From NCBI RefSeq assembly GCF_004103695.1, contig NZ_CP035280.1, positions 2,108,001 through 2,172,000 of the forward strand: a stretch of 64,000 nt of DNA. Reading direction: 5' to 3'. The notes beneath the pieces are model-generated. The model saw nothing but the letters and a program-made list of their open reading frames with translations. It ran no database searches and had not been told where the DNA came from. The DNA comes from Clostridium sp. JN-9. GTDB lineage: Bacteria; Bacillota; Clostridia; Clostridiales; Clostridiaceae. Positions 56,311 through 64,000 of the stretch are shown one piece after another; the stretch's first letter is position 1; each line of letters opens with the position of its first letter. The translations under genes were made by a program, and so were the position numbers.

Positions 56311-58269
56311 TTAATTTAACTTTGGCAGAATTTCTTCAAAATAATCCAGTGACTGTGGATTTGCTAAAGCATCTCTATTTGTAACTTTACGGCCATTTAT
56401 AATATTGGATACTGCACTTTCAACCTTTTTATTATTTAAAGTTCTTGGTATATCAGGGACAGGTAAGATAACTGCAGGAACATGACGCGGAGAAGCATTC
56501 TTTCTTAAAATTGTTTTTATCTCCTTTTTTAAATTTTCATCAAGCTCAATGCCTTCTTTTGTCTGAACAAATAAAATAATTCTTTGATCATCCTTGTAAT
56601 TTTGTCCTATAGCCAGGCTATCCTGAATCTCTGGAATTTTTTGCACCTGATTATAGATTTCAGCTGTTCCTATTCTTACCCCAGATGGCTTCAGTACAGA
56701 ATCAGATCTGCCATAATAGGTAATGCCGCCTGTATCAGAATGTATAAGAACATAGTCACCATGGTGCCAGATACCAGGATAAACTCTAAAATAAGCATCC
56801 ATATATTTAGTGTTGTCAGGGTCATTCCAGAATTTAAGGGGCATAGATGGAGTTGGCATCTCACATACTAATTCTCCCTGTTCATCTCTTATGGGTTCAC
56901 CTTTTTCATTATATGCATTGATTTTCATTCCAAGTCCAGGTCCCTGAAGTTCTCCTGAGTAAACAGGACTTATTGGATTTCCAGATGAAAAGCATCCATT
57001 AATATCTGTTCCTCCTGCAATTGAATTAAAATGTAAATCCTTTTTAATTTCAGTATAAATATAATCAAAACCATCCTCGGAAAGGGCAGAACCTGTTTGA
57101 GAAATTTCCCTCAGTGCCGAAAGATCAGCAGCTTTTCTAGGTGAGAACCCTTCAGCCATTAGAGCATGTACATAACTTGCACTTAGTCCAAAAATAGTAA
57201 CCTTCTCCTCTTCTAATATCTTCCAGATTGCAGATGTATCAGGATAAGACGGATTTCCATCATAAAGAACTATAGATGCACCTGTTCCAAGAGCTGCAGC
57301 CTGCCAGTTCCACATCATCCAGCTGCATGTAGTAATATACAGCATACAATCAGAAGATTTTACATCGTTTTGAAGAACTAATTCTTTCAGCTGATTAATA
57401 AGAAGACCTGCAGAAGACTGTACCATGCATTTTGGCTTTCCTGTAGTACCTGATGAAAACATAACCACAAGAGGCTGCTCTGAAGGAAGCTGTTCAAATT
57501 TAAAATCCACAGGTACATTACATGATAGATAATTTTCATATGAAACACCATTTGGTATTTCAGTGGTTTTGGAATTATCACCTGCATAGTGAGAAACAAC
57601 AACTCTTCTAATAGAATTAATGCCATGTATAATCTGCTTTACATTCCCCATAACATCAAAACATTTTCCCTTATAATAATATCCATCTGTTGTAAATAGA
57701 ATATCAGGTTTTACTTGTCCAAGTCTGTCAATAGCGGCCTGAGGTCCTATATCAGTAGCACAGGAGCACCATATAGCACCTACTGCAGAGCATGCAAGCA
57801 TGGCAATTACAGTTTCAGGTACATTAGGCATATATGCCGCAATGGTATCCCCAGGCTTTACTCCGTCTTTTCTAAGTGCTTCTGCAAGTCTTACAACCTG
57901 TTCATACAATTCCTTATGACTTAATTCACGTCTGATTTTATTTTCCCCTCTAAATACAATGGCAGTATCAGAACTTGAAGAAAAACGAAGTATATTTTCT
58001 GCATAGTTTAATTCTGCACCCACAAACCAGCTGGCACCTGGAAATTTGGACAAATCATCTACAGGTGTAGAATAAGTCTTTGAACATTTTATATCTAAAA
58101 AGTCCCACAAGGTACCCCAGAAGTCCTTGGGAAAAGTAACTGACCATTTATACAAAGCTGGGTAATCATTAAATTTCAAATTAAATTTTTCATTTACATA
58201 ATTCATAAAAGAATTCATATTTGTATTTTTTATAAACTCTTTGGACGGCTTCCATAATAACTTTCTCAT
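56311..58269 (-). CDS. Acetoacetyl-CoA synthetase
   Basis: AMP-forming acyl-CoA ligase of 652 aa, activating acetoacetate to acetoacetyl-CoA. It has the adenylate-forming motif VVMFSSGTTGKPKC, the A8 region YYGRSDSVLKPSGVRIG and the A10 Lys in PRTLNNKKVESAVSN. Features typical of AACS rather than acetyl-CoA synthetase are its N-terminus (MRKLLWKPSKEFIKNTNMN) and FPGASWFVGAELNYAENIL. It acts in the cytoplasm in ketone-body or butyrate-type metabolism. Single gene; ATG after AAGGAG. Confidence 0.92.
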   Translation of the reverse strand: MRKLLWKPSKEFIKNTNMNSFMNYVNEKFNLKFNDYPALYKWSVTFPKDFWGTLWDFLDIKCSKTYSTPVDDLSKFPGASWFVGAELNYAENILRFSSSSDTAIVFRGENKIRRELSHKELYEQVVRLAEALRKDGVKPGDTIAAYMPNVPETVIAMLACSAVGAIWCSCATDIGPQAAIDRLGQVKPDILFTTDGYYYKGKCFDVMGNVKQIIHGINSIRRVVVSHYAGDNSKTTEIPNGVSYENYLSCNVPVDFKFEQLPSEQPLVVMFSSGTTGKPKCMVQSSAGLLINQLKELVLQNDVKSSDCMLYITTCSWMMWNWQAAALGTGASIVLYDGNPSYPDTSAIWKILEEEKVTIFGLSASYVHALMAEGFSPRKAADLSALREISQTGSALSEDGFDYIYTEIKKDLHFNSIAGGTDINGCFSSGNPISPVYSGELQGPGLGMKINAYNEKGEPIRDEQGELVCEMPTPSMPLKFWNDPDNTKYMDAYFRVYPGIWHHGDYVLIHSDTGGITYYGRSDSVLKPSGVRIGTAEIYNQVQKIPEIQDSLAIGQNYKDDQRIILFVQTKEGIELDENLKKEIKTILRKNASPRHVPAVILPVPDIPRTLNNKKVESAVSNIINGRKVTNRDALANPQSLDYFEEILPKLN

Positions 58270-58391
58270 ATATTTATCACTCCTTTGTTTTTATGCTTTA
58301 GATATATACTTTGAAACCGTTTTCAGATATGTTTAAATTACCATATCAAATTAATTATAACTCAAATACAAATATATGCAAACTTAAAATA

Positions 58392-58426
58392 TTGAAAAAT
58401 AAAGACCTAAGCTGTGCTTAGATCTT
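58392..58426 (-). terminator. Terminator at the end of the lysine-type importer operon
   Basis: AAGATCTAAGC and GCTTAGGTCTT (one mismatch, loop ACA) form a stem followed by TATTTTT on the minus strand. It overlaps the last codons of the ATPase gene. Confidence 0.8.
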
Positions 58427-59158
58427 GTTTAATGTACGTTTTAGAAATTCTCTTGTACGATGCTGAGAAGGATTGTTAAAAATCTGCTCAGGTGTACCTT
58501 CTTCTGCTATAACTCCCTTATCCATAAAGACTACTCTTTGAGATACCTCTTTTGCAAAGCCCATTTCATGTGTTACTACTAACATGGTTAAGCCTGACTC
58601 AGCAAGCTCTTTCATTACCTTCAGAACTTCCCCAACCATTTCAGGATCAAGAGCTGAAGTTGGTTCATCAAACAGCATAACATCAGGTTCCATTGATAAT
58701 GCCCTGGCAATAGCAACACGCTGCTTTTGTCCTCCTGACAGCTGATTTGGTTTAGCATTTATATACTGCTCCATGCCAACTACTTTCAAATATTTCATTG
58801 CAACTTTTTCAGCCTCATCTTTTGATCGTTTTAGTACTTTCATTTGTCCAACCACACAATTGTTTAAAACATCATGATTGTTAAATAAATTAAACTGCTG
58901 AAATACCATTCCCAGTTTAGTTCGATATGAATATACATCATGTTTCTGATCTAACATATTTTCTCCATTATAAATTATTTCACCACCGCTTGGCTTTTCT
59001 AAAAGATTAATACAGCGAAGAAGGGTTGATTTCCCGGATCCTGAAGATCCTATTATAGAAACTACTTCTCCTTTATTTACTGAAAAATCTATATCCTTTA
59101 AAACTTCATGATTTCCAAAGGATTTGCTTAAATGTTTTATTTCAATTACCTTTTCCAT
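58418..59158 (-). CDS. Amino-acid ABC transporter ATPase
   Basis: Nucleotide-binding subunit of a polar amino-acid importer (246 aa, family 3). Walker [11 protein letters not shown]-loop [10 protein letters not shown], signature [15 protein letters not shown], Walker [13 protein letters not shown] and H-loop VVTHEMGFA are all present. It is the last gene of SBP-permease-ATPase, 19 bases after the permease. Because the operon is under a lysine riboswitch, lysine is the likely substrate. ATG after AGGGAGGG. Confidence 0.95.
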   Translation of the reverse strand: MEKVIEIKHLSKSFGNHEVLKDIDFSVNKGEVVSIIGSSGSGKSTLLRCINLLEKPSGGEIIYNGENMLDQKHDVYSYRTKLGMVFQQFNLFNNHDVLNNCVVGQMKVLKRSKDEAEKVAMKYLKVVGMEQYINAKPNQLSGGQKQRVAIARALSMEPDVMLFDEPTSALDPEMVGEVLKVMKELAESGLTMLVVTHEMGFAKEVSQRVVFMDKGVIAEEGTPEQIFNNPSQHRTREFLKRTLNKI

Positions 59159-59177
59159 ATTTGTTGCCCTCCCTCTT

Positions 59178-59945
59178 TTAATTATTTCCAGATCTTTTCA
59201 GCATATCCTCAGGTGTGTCAACCTGCATCTGATTAGAATACATAGTATAATTTTCGGGCCCGTCCAATTTTCTTTCAAAATGACGTAAAATTCTTGTTAC
59301 AGTAAATGTCATAATAAAATAAAGAACACTGGCAATGAAAAATGATTCAAAATATCTGAAATTGTTTCCTGCAACTGATTTTGTCTCAAAATATAATTCA
59401 GTTACTGAAATTACATTAAGAACTGAAGTATCCTTTATATTTATAACAAATTCATTACCTGTAGCAGGCAGGATGTTACGCACAGCCTGAGGCAGAATAA
59501 CATTTGTCATGGTCTGAAAATGGTTCATACCTATGGCCTCAGCTGCTTCAAACTGACCCTTGTCAATAGATACGATGCCACCTCGGACAATTTCTGACAT
59601 ATAAGCTCCTGTGTTAACTGATACTATAAGTATTGCCGCATATAATCTATTCATATCAATACCAAAAGCCATAGCAGATCCATAGAAAATTACCATGGCC
59701 TGTACTATCATAGGTGTGCCTCTGAATATTTCTATATACACAGATAAAATAACATTAATTATTTTTAAAATTACCCTCTTTATTCCTTTTTCAGGTATGG
59801 GGATAGTTCTTACCACACCTATCATTAAACCTAATATAAATCCTAAAACAGTACCAATCATTGATATAAGAAGAGTCATCCCTGCTCCACGAAGGAACAT
59901 CTGCCAATCACTTGAAAGTATTTTTATTATCCAATCTAAACTCAT
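59178..59945 (-). CDS. Amino-acid ABC transporter permease
   Basis: Permease of a polar amino-acid importer (255 aa) with five helices. The HisM/ArtM-like features [37 protein letters not shown] and the coupling loop [21 protein letters not shown] are intact. It starts at ATG 59945 after GGAGGAAGAT; an ATG four codons earlier is in frame but overlaps the ribosome site. It lies between the binding-protein and ATPase genes. A single permease implies a homodimer in the complex. Confidence 0.93.
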   Translation of the reverse strand: MSLDWIIKILSSDWQMFLRGAGMTLLISMIGTVLGFILGLMIGVVRTIPIPEKGIKRVILKIINVILSVYIEIFRGTPMIVQAMVIFYGSAMAFGIDMNRLYAAILIVSVNTGAYMSEIVRGGIVSIDKGQFEAAEAIGMNHFQTMTNVILPQAVRNILPATGNEFVINIKDTSVLNVISVTELYFETKSVAGNNFRYFESFFIASVLYFIMTFTVTRILRHFERKLDGPENYTMYSNQMQVDTPEDMLKRSGNN

Positions 59946-60001
59946 ATCTTCCTCCATTTATAAAATCAAATGCATATATAACATTGGATTTTTTAATTAA
60001 A

Positions 60002-60832
60002 TTATTTAGCTGCCGGCTGATTTTTTATGGCAGTATCCATAATTGCCTTACGCTGTTCTTCTGATATACCTGATAATATTTTATTAATTTTAGCAGTTAA
60101 ATCACTTCCCTTTGCTACACCTACTGCAATAGAAGTATCTTGGTCTGAAGTTTTAAATCCATCTTTAAATTCTATCATTTTAAAATCACTATTAGCTGTT
60201 TCTGCACTTATGCCTTCGGGACGCTCCGATACATAACCATCAATTACTCCGGATTGAAGAGCTACCCTCATAGCAGGAAAGTTATCCATTGCAGCCTGCT
60301 TATTTACTCCCTTAATCTGGTCAATTACTGAGTAATGGAATGTATTAAGCTGAGCAGTTACTTTTGCTCCCTTAAAATCCTGAATTGACGAAGCTCCATC
60401 GTATTTTCCGCCTTTTTTTACAATCATTACTAGATCTGATTTATAGTATCTATCTGAAAAATCAATTGTTTTCTTACGCTCATCTGTAGGTGACATGCCT
60501 GCCATAATTGCATCGATCTTGCCAGATGTTACAGCTGGCACAAGTCCGTCCCACTCTGTTTTTACCACAACAAGTTTTTTGCCTAAACCTGCTGCTATTT
60601 TTTTGGCAATTTCTATATCATATCCTCCTGCATACTCTGAACTTCCTTGAATTTTAACTGCACCATTTGAATCGTCATTCTGTGTCCAGTTAAAAGGTGC
60701 ATATCCTGCTTCTGATCCTATTGTAAAGGTATCATCCTTTGACTGTTTGGAGCTTGTACTCTTTCCACATGCTGTGAATAAAACTGCAGCTGATAAAAAA
60801 ATTGTAACAAATATTGATATTTTTTTTCTCAT
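60002..60832 (-). CDS. Amino-acid ABC transporter substrate-binding lipoprotein
   Basis: Solute-binding lipoprotein of family 3 (276 aa). The signal peptide (MRKKISIFVTIFLSAAVLF) ends in the lipobox LFTACGKS. The mature domain holds AGYAPFNWTQND, VTSGKIDAIMAGMSPTDERK and YVSERPEGISAE, typical of polar amino-acid receptors. First gene of the operon, directly after the lysine riboswitch, so its ligand is probably lysine. ATG after AAGGAGGAGC, near a T-rich terminator that belongs to the riboswitch. Confidence 0.95.
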   Translation of the reverse strand: MRKKISIFVTIFLSAAVLFTACGKSTSSKQSKDDTFTIGSEAGYAPFNWTQNDDSNGAVKIQGSSEYAGGYDIEIAKKIAAGLGKKLVVVKTEWDGLVPAVTSGKIDAIMAGMSPTDERKKTIDFSDRYYKSDLVMIVKKGGKYDGASSIQDFKGAKVTAQLNTFHYSVIDQIKGVNKQAAMDNFPAMRVALQSGVIDGYVSERPEGISAETANSDFKMIEFKDGFKTSDQDTSIAVGVAKGSDLTAKINKILSGISEEQRKAIMDTAIKNQPAAK

Positions 60833-60869
60833 GATGTTGCTCCTCCTTAAATTAGTGGTTTTTTTGCAA

Positions 60870-60901
60870 TAAAAAAAGACCTAAAGCAAGCTTTGGTCTT
60901 A
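60870..60901 (-). terminator. Regulated terminator of the lysine riboswitch
   Basis: AAGACCAAAGC and GCTTTAGGTCTT pair with a two-base loop extension and run straight into TTTTTTT. It lies between the aptamer and the binding-protein start, so lysine binding should favour termination. Confidence 0.85.
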
Positions 60902-60933
60902 ATATGCAAAAAAACTAAGCCCCTTCTTTTCCC

Positions 60934-61128
60934 AAATGAGATAGCGCAACTCAATAAACCGGGCAGCTTATTGAGACAGTCCTGCAGCTATTAACTGCAG
61001 GCCCAGCAAATAATACTGAGAATATTATAAGCTTCGGCGACATTTCCTTCTCCCTAGTATCAATGTTTCTCAAGCTCCTCTAAGGTCTGTTAAATGTCGC
61101 TCCTCTACCCCACCTAAAAAAGTGAGGC
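60934..61128 (-). promoter_or_regulatory. Lysine riboswitch (L-box)
   Basis: The minus strand carries the lysine-aptamer motifs in order: GGGTAGAGGAGCGAC, GGGAGAAGGAAATGTCGCCGAAGC, TTGCTGGGCCTGCAG, GGACTGTCTC and GCGCTATCTC. P1 would pair the 5' GGGTAGAGGAGCG-type segment with the 3' GCGCTATCTCATT segment. A regulated terminator at 60870-60901 and the importer operon follow. Recognised by eye from conserved blocks; the folding was not calculated. Confidence 0.92.
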
Positions 61129-61147
61129 CTTATTAAATTATGCATAT

Positions 61148-61176
61148 AGCATATAACAATATATGACTAATGTCAA
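61148..61176 (-). promoter_or_regulatory. Sigma-A promoter before the lysine riboswitch
   Basis: TTGACA (61176-61171) and TATGCT (61153-61148) are 17 bases apart, with a predicted start near 61141, just before the aptamer. Confidence 0.8.
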
Positions 61177-61203
61177 CATTATTTTTAAAATTTCTTAATA
61201 TTT

Positions 61204-61854
61204 TTAATTTAAATTTGGAATTAAATAAAGAAGAATGCAAAAGAAGTGGCAAATACTTCCTCCCATTACAAACAAGTGCCATATAGCATGATTATACGGT
61301 ATATCATCTCTCATAAATATAAATGCTCCCACCGTATATAAAATGCCGCCAGCTATTAAAAGTATAACTCCAGTCATAGGCATAATCATAATTACTTTCT
61401 TAATAGCTATAACTATAAGCCATCCCATTCCTATATATATAAATGTAGAAATCTTTTCAAATTTTCCTGTAAAGAACACCTTCAAAACTATGCCTATTAT
61501 TGTAAGCCCCCATTCTATCCCAAATATGGTCCATCCTAATGGTCCCCTTAAAATTGTAAGAGCAAAAGGAGTATACGTTCCAGCTATAAGAAGAAAAATT
61601 GATGCATGATCAAAAATTCTAAACAGCCTTTTCACTTTTTTCCCCGGAAGGCTGTGGTAAAGTGTGGATTCAGTATATAGGATTACAAGTGAAGCACCAT
61701 ATATACTATAACTTACAACATACCAAACGTCCCCATATTTAACTGCAAACACAATTAACAGTACCAATGCAGCTATGGAAAGTAATGCTCCAATTCCATG
61801 GGTAACAGCATTAGCTATTTCCTCACCTTTAGTATAAAAGTTTCCATCTTCCAT
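61204..61854 (-). CDS. Hemolysin III/TrhA (PAQR-type) membrane protein
   Basis: Seven-TM membrane protein of 216 aa, PAQR superfamily. The motif EIANAVTHGIGALLS near the start, TLYHSLPGKKVKRLFRIFDHASIFLLIAGTYTPFAL (in part; Ser-His-Asp zinc-type residues) and a final HAIWHLFVMGGSICHF are family hallmarks. Despite its name, hemolytic function is doubtful; relatives affect membrane-energy homeostasis. ATG after GGAGGATTT. The DUF2284 gene lies 22 bases upstream on the same strand, so they may be co-transcribed. Confidence 0.9.
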   Translation of the reverse strand: MEDGNFYTKGEEIANAVTHGIGALLSIAALVLLIVFAVKYGDVWYVVSYSIYGASLVILYTESTLYHSLPGKKVKRLFRIFDHASIFLLIAGTYTPFALTILRGPLGWTIFGIEWGLTIIGIVLKVFFTGKFEKISTFIYIGMGWLIVIAIKKVIMIMPMTGVILLIAGGILYTVGAFIFMRDDIPYNHAIWHLFVMGGSICHFFCILLYLIPNLN

Positions 61855-61875
61855 TTTAAATCCTCCAACTTTATA

Positions 61876-62487
61876 TTAAATGCTGCCTTCTTTCAGAATA
61901 CTGTTCAGGTCCTTAGTTAATGAGCTGCTTCTTTCCTCAGACATGAATCCCATTATTTTTATTATCTGATCCGGCTGTTCGTCTCCAGTATACCACTGAA
62001 GTTTTTCATGAAAAAGCTTTTCAATCACATCTCCAAGCATAATGCCTAAACCAGTAAGGCAGTATACCCTTTTTTCGGGATTTTTACAACCTGAGTGAAT
62101 GGTACAAGTATTGCATCCGCTGCATTTTCCTGCATTTAAAAATTTTATATTATATTTCTTATATATTTTATAGCCAAGGAAGTTCATAAAGCTATAAAGT
62201 ATATTTTGAATAAGTTCTATTTTTTCCTCTGCACTGCTGGCATATGTCTGACATGTTTTTATTTTGCACATAAGCAGTATAAAATCTTTATTTTTTAAAA
62301 GATTGTCTGCTGTAGGTGAAAATGGCGGGCAACCTCCATTGGTGTTATAATTTGAGCATCCTTCCATGCACCATTTTCTTACCTGATTAATATTCAATGT
62401 TAAATCATTATAATTAAAAATATCCCATTTAACTTCTAAATCATAGCTGTTTTTTTCATATGTATGCTTTACTGTAACTGTGTTCAT
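61876..62487 (-). CDS. DUF2284 predicted metal-binding protein
   Basis: Cys-rich 203-aa soluble protein. The pattern is C-x3-C-x8-C in RKWCMEGCSNYNTNGGCPPFSP, then C-x2-C-x2-C-x5-C in KCSGCNTCTIHSGCKNP, then VYCLTGLGIMLGDVIEKL, as in DUF2284. It probably binds iron-sulfur clusters or zinc; the biochemical role is unknown to me. ATG after AGAGGTGC. The adjacent gene encodes the TrhA-type membrane protein. Confidence 0.85.
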   Translation of the reverse strand: MNTVTVKHTYEKNSYDLEVKWDIFNYNDLTLNINQVRKWCMEGCSNYNTNGGCPPFSPTADNLLKNKDFILLMCKIKTCQTYASSAEEKIELIQNILYSFMNFLGYKIYKKYNIKFLNAGKCSGCNTCTIHSGCKNPEKRVYCLTGLGIMLGDVIEKLFHEKLQWYTGDEQPDQIIKIMGFMSEERSSSLTKDLNSILKEGSI

Positions 62488-62584
62488 AATGCACCTCTAA
62501 ATTTAAAATTTAATATATATATTAAGTGTAACATATAGTCTTATAATCATATATTAATATATAATTATATTTTTGGAGGTAGTT

Positions 62585-62938
62585 ATGGATAAATTGAATT
62601 ATTCAACAAATGGCTTTAGATGAGGCTGTAATCCTAAGGTTAGTAAACCTTCAGCAAATGGCATTAAAACATGGCAGCCTCCCAGCTTCATCCCAAGCAA
62701 ATACAAGGCAAAAGCCCTTGGAAACACTAAAACTCCTGGTATAAACAGTATTACATCCGCATCCATTGAACACTGTTTAAAAAAATATATGTATATCTGG
62801 TTAAATAATGGTTTGGAATTTTGGTCTGTACCTTTTTTGATAAATGAAAGTTTTATTTATGCCTGGATTTGGAGCAATGCTAAATGGGAGTATTTTGCAA
62901 TACCCCCGGAAAATATTGATTGTTTTATGTGCTACTAA
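62585..62938 (+). CDS. Small protein with in-frame UGA: candidate selenoprotein or nonsense pseudogene
   Basis: From ATG 62585 (GGAGG five bases upstream) the frame contains one UGA at 62621-62623 (codon 13) and otherwise runs open to TAA 62936-62938, giving 117 aa if UGA is read. The context is NGFR-U-GCNPKVSKP. After the UGA, 104 further sense codons in AT-rich DNA argue for real coding. A SECIS-like hairpin follows the UGA (62636-62651). The protein is rich in Trp, Tyr, Ile and Lys (GIKTWQPPSFIPSKY, EFWSVPFLINESF, NAKWEYFAIPP). I recall similar small Firmicutes proteins with a residue such as Arg at this site, in which case a C-to-T nonsense change is the rival explanation. Confidence 0.62.
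62636..62651 (+). promoter_or_regulatory. SECIS-like hairpin after the in-frame UGA
   Basis: AAGGTT and AACCTT pair perfectly around the loop AGTA, 12 bases after the UGA. The loop has a G at position two, and the loop starts 19 bases after the UGA, within the range of bacterial SECIS elements. A short 6-bp stem also occurs by chance, so this is weak alone. Confidence 0.5.
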
Positions 62939-62964
62939 ATATATTTTTGCTGTTTATAATGATT

Positions 62965-64000
62965 TTAAATCATACTTCCATCACTTCGGAAATAGTACCA
63001 TTTACCCTTATATAATACTTTCCCAGTTCTCATAGCACCAGAAGAAGGGTCTAGATAATACCACTTTTTATTATATAATACCCAGCCTTTACTCATTTCT
63101 CCTGAGGGCTTAAAATAATACCAGACTCCCCGGATTAATGACCATGATGTCTGCATACCCCCAGAAGCATTTAAATAATACCAATTCCCATTATATAATA
63201 ACCATCCTGTTTTCATGCCCCCGGAAGCAGGATCTAGATAGTACCATGTTCCACGATCCGACAGCCATCCGATTTTCATAGCTCCAGAAGCAGTATCCAG
63301 ATAGTACCAGGTTCCCATGTCTAACATCCATCCTTTATATTTTTCACCTGTATGGGTATTAAAGAGGTACCACTGATTACCTATAGAACTCCATTCATGA
63401 TTATATAAGCTGTCCAATTTAGTTCTTAGTCCTAATTTATCATCTTTTATCTGGCTGAAAGAGAACAGAGAATCCCCGCTTACATTATCTAATGTTCTTA
63501 TAAGTTTTATCTGATTAATTATTTCATCTGATGCGCTGAATTCTGTCCCAAGTTTATAAGCAGCTTGTCCAATTATCAAATTTACATTTGTACCTCTAAC
63601 TGTTTCATTCCACCACTTTACTATTCTTTCAAAATCTGCTGCATTGTTGCCAACGCCCCAGTAAACCTGTGGAACTATATAATCAACCCAGTTATTCTTA
63701 ACCCATTTAACAGAATCAGAATATGTTGCATAATAACTTTGCAGTCCATTTGTATTGCTGCCGCCTTCAGCAGGGCTGTTCTTCCATATACCAAATGGAC
63801 TTATTCCAAATTTAATATTTTTATTTGAAGATTTTATTTTACTGTTTAAATCCTTAACAAATTTATTGACATTATCTCTTCTCCAGTCCTCCAGTGTCAT
63901 ACCATTACCATATAAATTAAATTCTTTTGAGTCATTAAATTCATATCCGGTTTTTGGATATGGGTAGAAATAATCATCTAAATGAACACCTGCTATATCA
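62965..64000 (-). CDS. Cell-wall glycosidase-like protein with choline-binding-like repeats (5' partial)
   Basis: The gene runs off the right edge of the window, so its start is not seen. The visible N-terminal part fits the GHL10 (PF02638) glycosyl-hydrolase-like fold: AGVHLDDYFYPYPKTGY, NIKFGISPFGIWKN and DYIVPQVYWGVGNNAADF. The C-terminal part has six repeats of about 20 residues of the choline/cell-wall-binding type, such as GWLLYNGNWYYLN. It should bind to the cell surface and act on wall polymer. The open frame extends beyond the first Met at 63900 up to 64000 without a stop, so the true start lies outside. Confidence 0.88.
   Translation of the reverse strand, partial: DIAGVHLDDYFYPYPKTGYEFNDSKEFNLYGNGMTLEDWRRDNVNKFVKDLNSKIKSSNKNIKFGISPFGIWKNSPAEGGSNTNGLQSYYATYSDSVKWVKNNWVDYIVPQVYWGVGNNAADFERIVKWWNETVRGTNVNLIIGQAAYKLGTEFSASDEIINQIKLIRTLDNVSGDSLFSFSQIKDDKLGLRTKLDSLYNHEWSSIGNQWYLFNTHTGEKYKGWMLDMGTWYYLDTASGAMKIGWLSDRGTWYYLDPASGGMKTGWLLYNGNWYYLNASGGMQTSWSLIRGVWYYFKPSGEMSKGWVLYNKKWYYLDPSSGAMRTGKVLYKGKWYYFRSDGSMI

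Noticed and set aside
61204-61854. Hemolysin/toxin function of the TrhA-like protein
   Set aside because: The name is historical; the sequence is a PAQR-type membrane protein with no toxin features.
62965-63360. Repeats at the window end as a CRISPR array
   Set aside because: They are imperfect, in-frame protein repeats (Gly-Trp-type cell-wall-binding units) and not identical spaced DNA repeats.

Overview
The window comes from a low-GC, anaerobic, Gram-positive member of the Clostridia, most likely a Clostridium-type species. The evidence is the AT-rich sequence, strong GGAGG-type ribosome sites, several GTG and TTG starts, and the gene content (GlpF/GlpP/GlpK, PTS-linked DhaKLM, topoisomerase IV, a soluble [NiFe] hydrogenase, ECF S component, choline-binding-like repeats). 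No prophage, CRISPR array, tRNA or rRNA is visible. The species cannot be named from the sequence alone.

Layout. 1-5.7 kb: glycerol uptake and phosphorylation (glpF-glpP-glpK, minus strand), with a sigma-A promoter and a leader terminator that suits GlpP antitermination; then PTS-dependent dihydroxyacetone kinase dhaK-dhaL-dhaM behind a near-perfect sigma-54 promoter and an upstream repeat cluster. 5.7-13 kb: a sigma-54 activator with an HPr-like N-terminus, whose reading frame overlaps the end of parC, then parC and parE. parE is split by a 356-nt ORF-less group I intron placed exactly inside the TOPRIM DxDxD motif. 13-17.2 kb: small membrane proteins, an EamA transporter, a retropepsin-like protein, mscL and copies of a MITE-like repeat. 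17.2-19.6 kb: a secreted-protein gene broken by a frameshift and an IS3-family element, followed by a small membrane protein. 19.7-34.7 kb: helicase, chemotaxis receptor, two GGDEF-EAL proteins, ECF S component, ApbE, topoisomerase III, phosphohexomutase, DegV and AzoR. 34.9-41.2 kb: an alpha-glucobiose-type GH65 phosphorylase with its ABC importer and an AraC regulator. 41.2-46.1 kb: NifX-like protein, LysR/YeiH pair, DUF134 protein, ECF sigma operon.

46.2-50.7 kb: a sulfur-handling island (two rhodanese proteins, an ArsR regulator, a HesB-like selenoprotein with an in-frame UGA) and a [NiFe] hydrogenase operon with its protease. 50.8-58.3 kb: AraC-GH39 regulator, MATE exporter, cytochrome b5-like protein, a kinase with a degenerate receiver, acetoacetyl-CoA synthetase. 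58.4-61.2 kb: an amino-acid ABC importer under a lysine riboswitch, hence probably a lysine importer. 61.2-64 kb: a TrhA/hemolysin III protein, a DUF2284 protein, a second small gene with an in-frame UGA and a SECIS-like hairpin (possible undescribed selenoprotein), and a truncated cell-wall glycosidase-like protein that runs off the window.

Most notable points: (1) the group I intron in parE; (2) two UGA-containing genes that ordinary ORF calling misses, one a known selenoprotein family and one possibly new; (3) a repeat family whose terminal inverted repeats supply the stop codons of mscL and topB; (4) the sigma-54/HPr-like control module for dihydroxyacetone use; (5) a perfect 14-bp-arm palindrome of CsoR/CstR type in front of a membrane rhodanese.
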